Shown here piece after piece: positions 1 through 6,665 of a DNA stretch of 15,271 nt. Position 1 is the first letter of the stretch. The number at the start of each line of letters is the position of its first letter. The position numbers were made by a program, and so were the translations under genes. The notes beneath the pieces were generated by a model. It was not told the origin of the DNA. It saw only the letters and a program-made list of their open reading frames with translations, and made no database searches. The DNA comes from Betaproteobacteria bacterium HGW-Betaproteobacteria-8 (GTDB lineage Bacteria > Pseudomonadota > Gammaproteobacteria > Burkholderiales > Methylophilaceae). The DNA lies in the NCBI GenBank assembly GCA_002842135.1, contig PHCD01000038.1, positions 1 through 15,271 of the forward strand, in the 5' to 3' direction.

Positions 1-1
1 G

Positions 2-1345
2 GACCTGGAAGCCATCGAATGGCTGGAAGACCTGCTGCTCGGCTTCAACGGCAGCGTGCTGTTCATCACCCACGACCGGCGCTTCCTCAACCGCCTGGCC
101 ACCCGCATCACCGAACTGGATCGCGGACAGCTGACCGACTTCGTCGGCACCTACGCCAACTATCAGGCCAAGAAAGAAGAACTGCTGGCCGTGGAAGCCA
201 CCCATGCCGCTAAATTCGACAAGGTGCTGGCACAGGAGGAAGCCTGGATACGCCAAGGCATCAAGGCGCGCCGCACCCGCAACGAGGGTCGCGTGCGACA
301 ACTGGAAAGGCTGCGGCTGGAACGTGCCGCGCGGCGTGAACGTCAGGGCAACGTCAAGCTCACGCTGGACAGCGGCGAGCGCTCCGGCAAACTGGTAGCC
401 GAACTGGAACACGTCAACAAACACTATGGCGACAAAATCATCGTCAAGGATTTCAGCACGCGCATCCTGCGTGGCGACCGCATCGGCCTGCTGGGGCCAA
501 ACGGTATTGGCAAGACGACGCTGTTAAGGATGATATTGGGTCAGGAAGAAGCCGACAGCGGCACGATAGTACGCGGTACCAATCTCAATATCGCCTATTT
601 CGACCAGATGCGCGAACAGCTGAATGAGGAAGCGACGCTGGCGGACACCATCAGCCCGGGCTCGGAATTCGTGCAGATCGGCAACGAGCGCAAGCATGTC
701 ATCAGCTATCTGGAAGACTTCCTGTTCCCGCCGCAACGCTCGCGCTCACCGGTTAAATCGCTCTCCGGCGGCGAACGCAACCGCCTGTTGCTGGCCCGCC
801 TGTTCGCCCGCCCCGCCAACGTGCTGGTACTGGACGAACCGACCAACGACCTCGACATCGACACGCTGGAGCTGCTGGAAAGCCTGCTGCAGGATTTCGA
901 TGGCACCCTGTTTCTCGTCAGCCACGACCGCGCCTTTCTGGAGAATACCGTGACCCAGGTATTTGCCTTTGAGGGCGACGGCATCATCACCGAGTTCGGT
1001 GGCGGTTATGACGACTGGCAACGCTTCAGCGCACAGCGTGCCGCCGAGAAGGCAGCGGCAGCGGCGAAAAACGCCCCGGCAAAAGCGCCAGCCAACCCAT
1101 CTGCAAGCAAAAACAAGCCGGGCAAGCTCAGCTTTAAGGAGCAAAAGGAACTTGAGACACTGCCGGACAATATCGAACAGCTGGAACTGGAACAGGCAAG
1201 AATACAGGTCGAATTGGCCAACACCGATATTTATCGTGACAACCCCGAACTGGTGAAAACCTATCAGGCACGTCTTAACCAGATTGAAGAAAGCCTGATA
1301 CAGGTGCTGGAACGCTGGGAGGAGCTGGAAAGCCGGCGCGAATAA
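2..1345 (+). CDS. uup: ABC-F family ATPase, Uup type (5' end outside window)
   Basis: The reading frame is open from base 2, so the gene begins before the window; 447 residues are visible. The fragment starts inside the first ATPase domain, just after its Walker B (D-L-E-A-I-E-W), and includes that domain's H-switch (ITHDRRFL). An inter-domain linker rich in Arg and Glu follows. The second ATPase domain is complete: Walker A GPNGIGKTT (about nt 494-520), signature SLSGGERNRL (about nt 760-789), Walker B VLVLDEPTNDLD (about nt 824-857) and H-switch SHDRAFL. An Ala/Lys/Pro-rich linker then leads to a C-terminal coiled-coil domain (about nt 1130-1340), which is typical of Uup. There are no membrane segments, as expected for soluble ABC-F proteins. 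Family knowledge: ABC-F proteins act on ribosomes, and Uup has been linked to ribosome function and to precise excision of transposons. Uup is preferred over EttA or YheS because of the C-terminal coiled coil. Confidence 0.93.
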   Translation, partial: DLEAIEWLEDLLLGFNGSVLFITHDRRFLNRLATRITELDRGQLTDFVGTYANYQAKKEELLAVEATHAAKFDKVLAQEEAWIRQGIKARRTRNEGRVRQLERLRLERAARRERQGNVKLTLDSGERSGKLVAELEHVNKHYGDKIIVKDFSTRILRGDRIGLLGPNGIGKTTLLRMILGQEEADSGTIVRGTNLNIAYFDQMREQLNEEATLADTISPGSEFVQIGNERKHVISYLEDFLFPPQRSRSPVKSLSGGERNRLLLARLFARPANVLVLDEPTNDLDIDTLELLESLLQDFDGTLFLVSHDRAFLENTVTQVFAFEGDGIITEFGGGYDDWQRFSAQRAAEKAAAAAKNAPAKAPANPSASKNKPGKLSFKEQKELETLPDNIEQLELEQARIQVELANTDIYRDNPELVKTYQARLNQIEESLIQVLERWEELESRRE

Positions 1346-1360
1346 ATTAGATTGAATTTT

Positions 1361-1391
1361 TTGCGCACAAAGTTCTCATATCTGCTATGGT
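1361..1391 (+). promoter_or_regulatory. candidate extended -10 promoter for the lipoprotein gene
   Basis: TTGCGC (1361-1366) and TATGGT (1386-1391) are separated by 19 bp, with a TG one base upstream of the -10 (1383-1384). Transcription would start about at the ATG at 1398, and no Shine-Dalgarno sequence is visible, so a leaderless transcript is possible. The match is weak and read by eye. Confidence 0.25.
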
Positions 1392-1397
1392 CAATTC

Positions 1398-2282
1398 ATG
1401 AATATGCGGATGAGATCCCTGTTCAACAAAATCTGTCTGATGTTGCTGCTGCTTGCCATGGCAGGCTGCAGCGTCATAAAAGTCAGCTATAACAATGCGC
1501 AGGAACTGACGTATTGGTGGCTGTACAGCTATGTGCACTTCTCCGATGCGCAAAAACCTTTGATCAAAGCTGAGCTTGCCGCGCTACACGATTGGCATCG
1601 CTTCAATGAAATTCCCGCCTATATCAAACTCCTGGAATCCGCGCAGAAGAAAGTCATGCACGACACCACACCTGAGCAAGTGTGCGCTGAAGTCGAAAAC
1701 GTACGCAATCGCTTAAGAATCCTTAACCTGCAAACTGAACCCATCATTGAGAAGTTATCCCCCACCCTGATCCATGAGCAGCTTGGGCACATGCAGAAAC
1801 ACTTCGATAAAAACAACCAAAAGTGGCAAGAGGACTGGATGGAAGGTACGCAGCAAGAACGTGACGAATACCGGCTCAAGCTTGCCATCGAACGCGCCGA
1901 GATGTTCTACGGTGGGCTCAGCGACCAGCAACGGGACATCCTGAAAGACAATATCCGCATCTCCACTTTCAACGCCGAGACCAGTTATGAGGAAAGGCTC
2001 AGACGCCAGGCGGACGCTATTGCAACGCTGAAAAAAATCATAGACCTGAAGCTGGCCGAGCCGGACATCAAGCTGGAAATCGCCGCTTATTTCGACCGGC
2101 TCCAGAATGGCGACGACCTGGCCTACCAGAATTACGTAGATCGCCTGACTGTCGACAGTTGCGCCGGTTTTGCCAGGCTGCACAACAGCACCAGTGCAAA
2201 GCAAAGACAGCGCGCAGCTGACAAACTGGGCGGCTATATCAAGGATCTGGAAGCTCTAAAAAGCTCTGCCCAGATCCGCTAA
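1398..2282 (+). CDS. DUF6279-type lipoprotein
   Basis: A 294-aa protein with a lipoprotein signal: a charged N-terminus (MNMRMR), a hydrophobic stretch (about residues 12-20) and a lipobox MAGC with the lipidated Cys at residue 24. The mature part begins with a tract containing YNNAQELTYWWLYSYVHF, the pattern I associate with the DUF6279 family of proteobacterial lipoproteins. The remainder is charged, mostly helical and has no other membrane segment. There is no Asp at position +2 after the Cys (Ser there), so outer-membrane sorting is plausible. The function of the family is not established. The start is uncertain: ATGs at 1398, 1404 and 1410 are all in frame and none has a clear ribosome binding site. 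The gene lies 52 bp after uup and converges with the SDR gene 30 bp downstream. No terminator hairpin is visible between them. Confidence 0.8.
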   Translation: MNMRMRSLFNKICLMLLLLAMAGCSVIKVSYNNAQELTYWWLYSYVHFSDAQKPLIKAELAALHDWHRFNEIPAYIKLLESAQKKVMHDTTPEQVCAEVENVRNRLRILNLQTEPIIEKLSPTLIHEQLGHMQKHFDKNNQKWQEDWMEGTQQERDEYRLKLAIERAEMFYGGLSDQQRDILKDNIRISTFNAETSYEERLRRQADAIATLKKIIDLKLAEPDIKLEIAAYFDRLQNGDDLAYQNYVDRLTVDSCAGFARLHNSTSAKQRQRAADKLGGYIKDLEALKSSAQIR

Positions 2283-2312
2283 TGCATACCCCCCAGCAGG
2301 CTCAACAAGACC

Positions 2313-3008
2313 TTACCAAGGGACTTCCTTGCCATCATAGGCAACAAATCGGCCACTATTCTCCAGCGTCAGGTTTTCAATGACGCGGCGCATGCCGGCA
2401 ACGCTCTCAGGCGCATCGATTAAACCGTTGGGACCGCCCATGTCGGTACGGACCCAGCCTGGATGGAGGATGGTGGAGGCGATACCCATCGGTTTCAGGT
2501 CGATGGCCAGGCTCTTCATGACCATGTTGACCGCCGTCTTGGTACTGCGATAGATATAGCTGCCGCCGCTGGTGTTGTCATCCAGGCTGCCCATCTTGCT
2601 GGAGACGGTGACGATCTTCTTCAGGTTGCTGGCAGCGATATGACTGACAAATGCTTCCGCCATCTTCATCGGCGCCATGCTGTTGATATGAAAGGCCTCG
2701 GCCCAGGCCTCGTAATCCACCTCGCCGAAATTGCTCTGCGGATAAACACCGGCGTTATTGATCAGCAGATCGATAGGCCTACCTTGCAATATCAGCGCCA
2801 GGGCATCGATCTCCTCGAAATCCGCCACATCCAGCGGATGAATCTCGACCTGGTCGCCCGAACGCTCAGCCAATGCCTGTAATTCCCGGGCATCGTCAGG
2901 CCAACGGCAGCAGGCAATCACCTGCCAACCGGCTTCGACGTACTGTTTGACAAATTCCAGACCGAGGCCGCGATTGGCTCCGGTGATCAATAATGTAGCT
3001 TGTGACAT
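2313..3008 (-). CDS. short-chain dehydrogenase/reductase, C-factor (CsgA)-like
   Basis: A 231-aa classical SDR with a Rossmann fold. The N-terminal cofactor motif TGANRGLG lies at residues 9-16, NNAG at about 84-87, a catalytic Ser around 136-137 (VTVSSKMG) and the YxxxK pair at Tyr153/Lys157 (YRSTK). The downstream LHPGWVRTDMGG segment is the usual P-G motif after the active site. The family is NAD(P)-dependent and the protein should be cytosolic. The substrate cannot be read from sequence; the GSLDDNTSGG segment before the active Tyr resembles the CsgA/C-factor-like subgroup. The ATG at 3008 was chosen because AGAGG (complement of 3014-3018) sits 5 nt upstream; a GTG two codons earlier overlaps that site. 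The gene is divergent from the helicase and convergent with the lipoprotein gene, so it is probably monocistronic. Confidence 0.9.
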   Translation of the reverse strand: MSQATLLITGANRGLGLEFVKQYVEAGWQVIACCRWPDDARELQALAERSGDQVEIHPLDVADFEEIDALALILQGRPIDLLINNAGVYPQSNFGEVDYEAWAEAFHINSMAPMKMAEAFVSHIAASNLKKIVTVSSKMGSLDDNTSGGSYIYRSTKTAVNMVMKSLAIDLKPMGIASTILHPGWVRTDMGGPNGLIDAPESVAGMRRVIENLTLENSGRFVAYDGKEVPW

Positions 3009-3316
3009 AGACACCTCTAATAAACCTGAAAATGAAAACCTGACTCTATTATTATCCGGCTAACTATCTAAAGAACAGAAAATAAATCATCAACCAAAAT
3101 TACAGGCATGCGAATATGGTCACTATGCCATAAACCACATCAGGCTCTTGCCGATTTTGACCAGCTCCAGTTCAATCTCATGCGACTGCCTGTCCACGAC
3201 TTGATTTTTCCCCATACTATGCTGCTTATATTATCGATGCCTGCTTTAACTGCGCATGCTTTTTTAGAAACGCATGCTTTTTTCACCGCACATGCTTTGT
3301 CAGAAATTCAGATGAA
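3009..3316. other. divergent intergenic region between the SDR and helicase genes
   Basis: This 308-bp region is more AT-rich than its neighbours. It should hold promoters for both flanking genes. I see no convincing -35/-10 pair. TATATT at 3227-3232 is a possible -10 for the helicase, but its best -35 (TTGATT, 3201-3206) is 20 bp away. The last 60 bp hold three tandem 18-bp repeats. A short open frame across it (3108-3332) is not considered a gene. Confidence 0.5.
3253..3306. repeat. three tandem 18-bp repeats upstream of the helicase gene
   Basis: Copies occupy 3253-3270, 3271-3288 and 3289-3306. The shared core is CGCATGCTTTTTT in the first two and CACATGCTTTGT in the third; the last bases vary (AGAAA / CACCG / CAGAAA). 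The first two copies contain the palindrome GCATGC. The array ends 10 bp before the helicase start codon, so it would lie in the 5' leader or overlap the promoter. Confidence 0.75.
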
Positions 3317-4864
3317 ATGGTTTCACGCGTAAAGAATCTGTCACAACGCGCCGCCAACGCCCTGGCCCTGGAGAACTTCCCTGCCACCTATGCGCTGGCC
3401 CGCAGCCTGCAACGGCAAATCCATTTCAAGATCGGGCCAACCAATTCCGGCAAGACGCATGATGCCTTGATGGCATTACAACAGGCGAAATCCGGCGTCT
3501 ATCTGGCACCGCTGCGACTGCTCGCCATGGAAATCCGCGACCGCCTGACGGAAGCCGGTGTGCCATGCAACCTGGTCACCGGCGAGGAACGCGTCATGGT
3601 GGCCGGTGCCAGACATACTGCATCCACCGTCGAGATGATGAACCCGCATCAGGAAGTCGAGGTGGCCGTCATCGACGAGATCCAGATGCTGCAGGACGAA
3701 CATCGCGGCCACGCCTGGACCGCCGCCATCGTCGGGGCACCGGCAAAGGAGATTTACCTGTGCGGATCGCACGCGGTAATGAACGCCTGCACACGTCTGC
3801 TGGATGCATTGCATGAGCCATACAACATCAGCCATCTGGAACGTAAAACCCCGCTGTTGCTGGAAGAGCTGGCGCTTTGCGGCGACCGTTACAACCGCTG
3901 GCGCCTGAAAGGAAAACTGCAAAAAGGCGATGCCGTCATCGCCTTCACGCGCAAGGACGTGCTGACACTCAGCGCCCGTATCCGGCAATGGGGCTTTGGC
4001 GTCGCCACTATCTATGGTGCACTATCGCCGGAAGTGCGTCGTACCGAAGCCAGAAGATTCAATAGCGGCGAGGCGGACATTCTGGTGGCGACGGATGCCA
4101 TCGGCATGGGCCTCAACCTGCCCATTCGCCGCGTGATATTTTCCACCGTGGAAAAATTCGACGGTATCGCCAACCGCCTGCTCAATCCGACCGAAGCCAG
4201 ACAAATTGCCGGCCGCGCCGGCAGGTACGGCATCTATCCGACCGGCTTCGTCAACGCCTTCGAACAGGATGAGCTGCTGCATCTGGAACATGCGCTCTAC
4301 GCCTCGGACATCTCTGGCCTGGAAAGGCTGCCCATTTCGCCTTTTTTCGGTCATATCGACGTACTCTCCGGCATGCTGCATACCGACCGCCTGGGTGAGT
4401 TGCTGACCTTCTTTGCCGAACGAGTCACCGTCAAAAGCTCATTATTCCAGACTGCAGACATGTCCGCCCATATCCAACTCGGGGCATGGATTGACCTGCA
4501 AGCGCCGGAGTTATCGCTTCGGGATAAATTCATCATGTCCTGTGCCCCGGTCTCGCTTGATAGACCGCACGAAAGCGACTATTTCCTTGCCTGCCTGCAA
4601 AGTGTCAGGAACGGCAAAGCCAGAAGGCTGCCGCCGGAGTATGACTGGCTATCGTCCAGCAGCCCCAAACATCTGCAGGAGGCCGAAGACCTGAGCCAGG
4701 ACATCAGTCTCTACGCCTGGCTGGCTGGCAAGTTCCCGCAGATATTCATTGAGAACGAAAACCTGCCGGTGCTCAGAAACAAAGTCAGCCGTTATATCGA
4801 ACGCGCGCTACTGACGCAAGCTGGGTATGGCAGTACCTCCAAAGAGCTGCTTTACCAGTACTGA
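3317..4864 (+). CDS. SUV3-like ATP-dependent DExH RNA helicase
   Basis: A 515-aa superfamily 2 helicase. Motif I (GPTNSGKT) is at residues 40-47, motif II DEIQ at 120-123, motif V around VATDAIGMGLNLP (258-270) and motif VI QIAGRAGR at 296-303. The GPTNSGKT and DEIQ forms, and a C-terminal section with PISPFFGHIDVLSGML, are hallmarks of the SUV3 family, whose mitochondrial members unwind RNA for the degradosome. The bacterial protein lacks the long N-terminal extension of the eukaryotic ones. A role in RNA turnover is inferred from family only. ATG 3317 is the first in-frame start; no clear Shine-Dalgarno precedes it, and the tandem 18-bp repeats sit immediately upstream. No RNase or PNPase gene is adjacent. 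Transcription is probably monocistronic, because 262 bp and an inverted-repeat element separate it from the next gene. Confidence 0.9.
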   Translation: MVSRVKNLSQRAANALALENFPATYALARSLQRQIHFKIGPTNSGKTHDALMALQQAKSGVYLAPLRLLAMEIRDRLTEAGVPCNLVTGEERVMVAGARHTASTVEMMNPHQEVEVAVIDEIQMLQDEHRGHAWTAAIVGAPAKEIYLCGSHAVMNACTRLLDALHEPYNISHLERKTPLLLEELALCGDRYNRWRLKGKLQKGDAVIAFTRKDVLTLSARIRQWGFGVATIYGALSPEVRRTEARRFNSGEADILVATDAIGMGLNLPIRRVIFSTVEKFDGIANRLLNPTEARQIAGRAGRYGIYPTGFVNAFEQDELLHLEHALYASDISGLERLPISPFFGHIDVLSGMLHTDRLGELLTFFAERVTVKSSLFQTADMSAHIQLGAWIDLQAPELSLRDKFIMSCAPVSLDRPHESDYFLACLQSVRNGKARRLPPEYDWLSSSSPKHLQEAEDLSQDISLYAWLAGKFPQIFIENENLPVLRNKVSRYIERALLTQAGYGSTSKELLYQY

Positions 4865-4899
4865 AGCATGCCGCCAGGATTATTGCCAAGACATCAATT

Positions 4900-5020
4900 T
4901 TAGCCACAGAGATCACAGAGGCCACAGAGAAAAACCAAAGAGCTTGTCTTGAGAACATTAGCCGCTGGCTGCCGTATTGGATACTGGACAACACCAACGC
5001 TCTGTGGCCTCTATGGCTAA
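4900..5020. repeat. inverted-repeat element with CACAGAG units (REP/MITE-like)
   Basis: The left arm (4900-4929) begins TTAGCCACAGAG and holds three copies of CACAGAG exactly 9 bp apart (4905, 4914, 4923). The right arm (5000-5020) reads, on the opposite strand, TTAGCCATAGAGGCCACAGAG. It matches the left arm with one substitution if one internal 9-bp unit is removed. About 70 bp lie between the arms. The element has no coding capacity and sits in the gap between the helicase and marR. Its form suggests a dispersed intergenic repeat. Confidence 0.75.
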
Positions 5021-5083
5021 TTGCTTTTTCAAGCCTCATTTCCGCATATGCAAACCAATAGAGCAATATCACCACAAAAAACA

Positions 5084-5114
5084 TTTGTACAAACTATATT
5101 TGTATCAATATATT
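5084..5114 (+). promoter_or_regulatory. candidate marR promoter overlapped by a palindromic operator
   Basis: A -35-like TTGTAC (5085-5090) and a -10-like TATATT (5109-5114) are 18 bp apart. The -35 lies inside a perfect 10-bp palindrome TTTGTACAAA (5084-5093). A related copy, TTTGTATCAA (5099-5108), starts 15 bp later and abuts the -10. A protein bound here would block RNA polymerase, which fits autorepression by the MarR protein encoded just downstream. A second overlapping pair, TTGTAT (5100-5105) and CATAAT (5123-5128) with 17-bp spacing, is also possible. Confidence 0.5.
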
Positions 5115-5126
5115 ATTGCTGGCATA

Positions 5127-5654
5127 ATGCACCCCATGAATGCAGCAGCCGGACATGAATCGCGTAGCCAACTTCAGGAATCAGCCAGCCACGAACAACT
5201 GGCTAACTCCGCGCTGAAGGATTTCCGCCTCATCTTCAATTCGGTCAAGAAACATTTCAAACAGATTGAAGAACAGTGCGGCATCAGCAGCTCACAACTG
5301 TGGGTGTTGTGGGAACTGCATAAAACACCGGGATTGAAGGTAACTGAACTGGCCGGAAAACTGGCCATACACCAGTCAACCGCCAGCAATCTGATTGAAA
5401 AAGTCGCAAAAAAAGCCCTGATCAGCAAAAAACGTGAAGACCAGGATCAGCGTGTCGTCAGGCTCTACCTGACCAAAACTGGCCAAGAGATCGTCCTGAA
5501 GGCTCCCGACTCCCCCAGAGGAGTCCTCAGAGAAGCAATCGACCATCTATCGGCATCCGACCTCATACAGCTACAGAACAGCTTGGATCGCCTGATTGGT
5601 CAAATGAAACTGAAAGATGAAGCGGATGCGATGAAACCGCTCTCATCACTCTGA
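5127..5654 (+). CDS. MarR-family regulator of the sucrose cluster (EctR/CosR-like role inferred)
   Basis: A 175-aa winged helix-turn-helix protein. The DNA-binding core is clear: LKVTELAGKLAIHQSTASNLIEK (split as residues about 70-92, recognition helix around 82-95), followed by the wing with KKREDQDQRVVRLYLT (about 101-116). The DxR segment in the wing is the classical MarR signature. Helical ends at the N- and C-terminus would form the dimer interface. An upstream in-frame start at 4977 lies inside the inverted repeat and before the likely promoter, so it was rejected. ATGs at 5127 and 5136 remain possible, neither with a good Shine-Dalgarno. The gene is 69 bp upstream of the fructokinase on the same strand. 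MarR-type EctR and CosR regulate compatible-solute genes in other bacteria; a similar role for sucrose here is inference from position. Confidence 0.87.
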   Translation: MHPMNAAAGHESRSQLQESASHEQLANSALKDFRLIFNSVKKHFKQIEEQCGISSSQLWVLWELHKTPGLKVTELAGKLAIHQSTASNLIEKVAKKALISKKREDQDQRVVRLYLTKTGQEIVLKAPDSPRGVLREAIDHLSASDLIQLQNSLDRLIGQMKLKDEADAMKPLSSL

Positions 5655-5723
5655 AATAACTACTCAAGGTTCGAGCGCTGGCAAACGCCGGCATGCATGT
5701 TTAGCCTGAAGAAAGGAGAAACA

Positions 5724-6659
5724 TTGACACCCGTAAAAGCATCATCCAGCAAGCAAACAAAGAAAACCGTAGCCTTGTTCGGCGAAGTTCTGGCCGATAT
5801 CTTCCCGGATCAAAGCGTGCTGGGCGGCGCCCCGTTTAATGTCGCAAGGCATTTACAGGCATTCAATCTGCATCCCGTCATGATCAGCCGTACCGGCAAC
5901 GATGCACTGCGTGACGACCTGCTACGCGAGATGGACAGGCTGGGCATGGACAAAACCGGCATCCAGTGCGACCCCACCTACCCGACCGGCCAGGTGCAGG
6001 TACATATGAAAGATGGCGGGCACAGCTTTGAAATCCTGCCCAATCAGGCTTATGACCATATCCATGCCGGCATCACGCACATGATGATCATGTCGCTCAA
6101 ACCGGAACTGGTGTATTTCGGCACACTGGCACAAAGAGGCATGGAGTCACGCCTGGCGCTGGACAAGTTCATCGCCGACAGCAAATGTTTACGTTTCCTG
6201 GATATCAATCTGCGCAGCCCCTGGTACAACAAACACACGGTGCGCCGCTCCCTGCTACGCTCGGACATCGTCAAGATGAACGAAGACGAGCTGGAAATCG
6301 TCGCCGCTTATTTCAAGATAGAAGGCAAGACGCCACTGCTGAAAGCCGAAAAACTGCTCGACCAGTTCGAACTGCAATGCCTGCTGGTCACCGCTGGCGA
6401 GAATGGCGCGTGGCTGATCAACCAGGAGCACGATTTTTTCAGCAGCGGCCCTGCCGGCGGATCAATCTCAGTGATAGACACGGTGGGGGCCGGCGACGCC
6501 TTCGCGGCCATCTTCATTATCGGCGTACTCCACCACTGGGAAATACCGCTCATCATGCAACGTGCCAACCAGTTCGCCGCTGCACTGTGCGGCATCAGAG
6601 GCGGCGCACCACAGAATCACGACTTTTACCTGCCGTTCAAGAAGGAGTGGCATCTTTAA
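5724..6659 (+). CDS. fructokinase, PfkB family
   Basis: A ribokinase/PfkB-fold sugar kinase, 311 aa from the chosen start. It shows the N-terminal substrate motif GGAPFN (residues 34-39) and the C-terminal PfkB signature DTVGAGDAFAA with catalytic Asp in DTVGAGD (252-258). It would transfer phosphate from ATP to fructose, giving fructose-6-phosphate. The substrate is inferred from context: the next two genes consume fructose-6-P and release fructose. The TTG at 5724 was chosen because AAAGGAG (5712-5718) lies 5 nt upstream; an in-frame ATG at 5697 adds 9 residues but has no Shine-Dalgarno. The stop is 6 bp before the SPS gene, indicating one transcript. Confidence 0.9.
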   Translation: MTPVKASSSKQTKKTVALFGEVLADIFPDQSVLGGAPFNVARHLQAFNLHPVMISRTGNDALRDDLLREMDRLGMDKTGIQCDPTYPTGQVQVHMKDGGHSFEILPNQAYDHIHAGITHMMIMSLKPELVYFGTLAQRGMESRLALDKFIADSKCLRFLDINLRSPWYNKHTVRRSLLRSDIVKMNEDELEIVAAYFKIEGKTPLLKAEKLLDQFELQCLLVTAGENGAWLINQEHDFFSSGPAGGSISVIDTVGAGDAFAAIFIIGVLHHWEIPLIMQRANQFAAALCGIRGGAPQNHDFYLPFKKEWHL

Positions 6660-6665
6660 CTCAAT

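Noticed and set aside
3253..3306. Tandem repeats as a CRISPR fragment
   Set aside because: The copies are contiguous at 18-bp period with no spacers, and no cas genes are nearby.
3108..3332. 74-aa open frame over the tandem repeats
   Set aside because: Composition is not protein-like, it overlaps the helicase start, it has no ribosome binding site, and its apparent repeat of A-H-A-F units only reflects the 18-bp DNA repeats.
4977..5126. Longer N-terminus for the MarR protein
   Set aside because: It would begin inside the inverted-repeat element and run through the likely promoter; the added residues do not resemble a MarR N-terminus.
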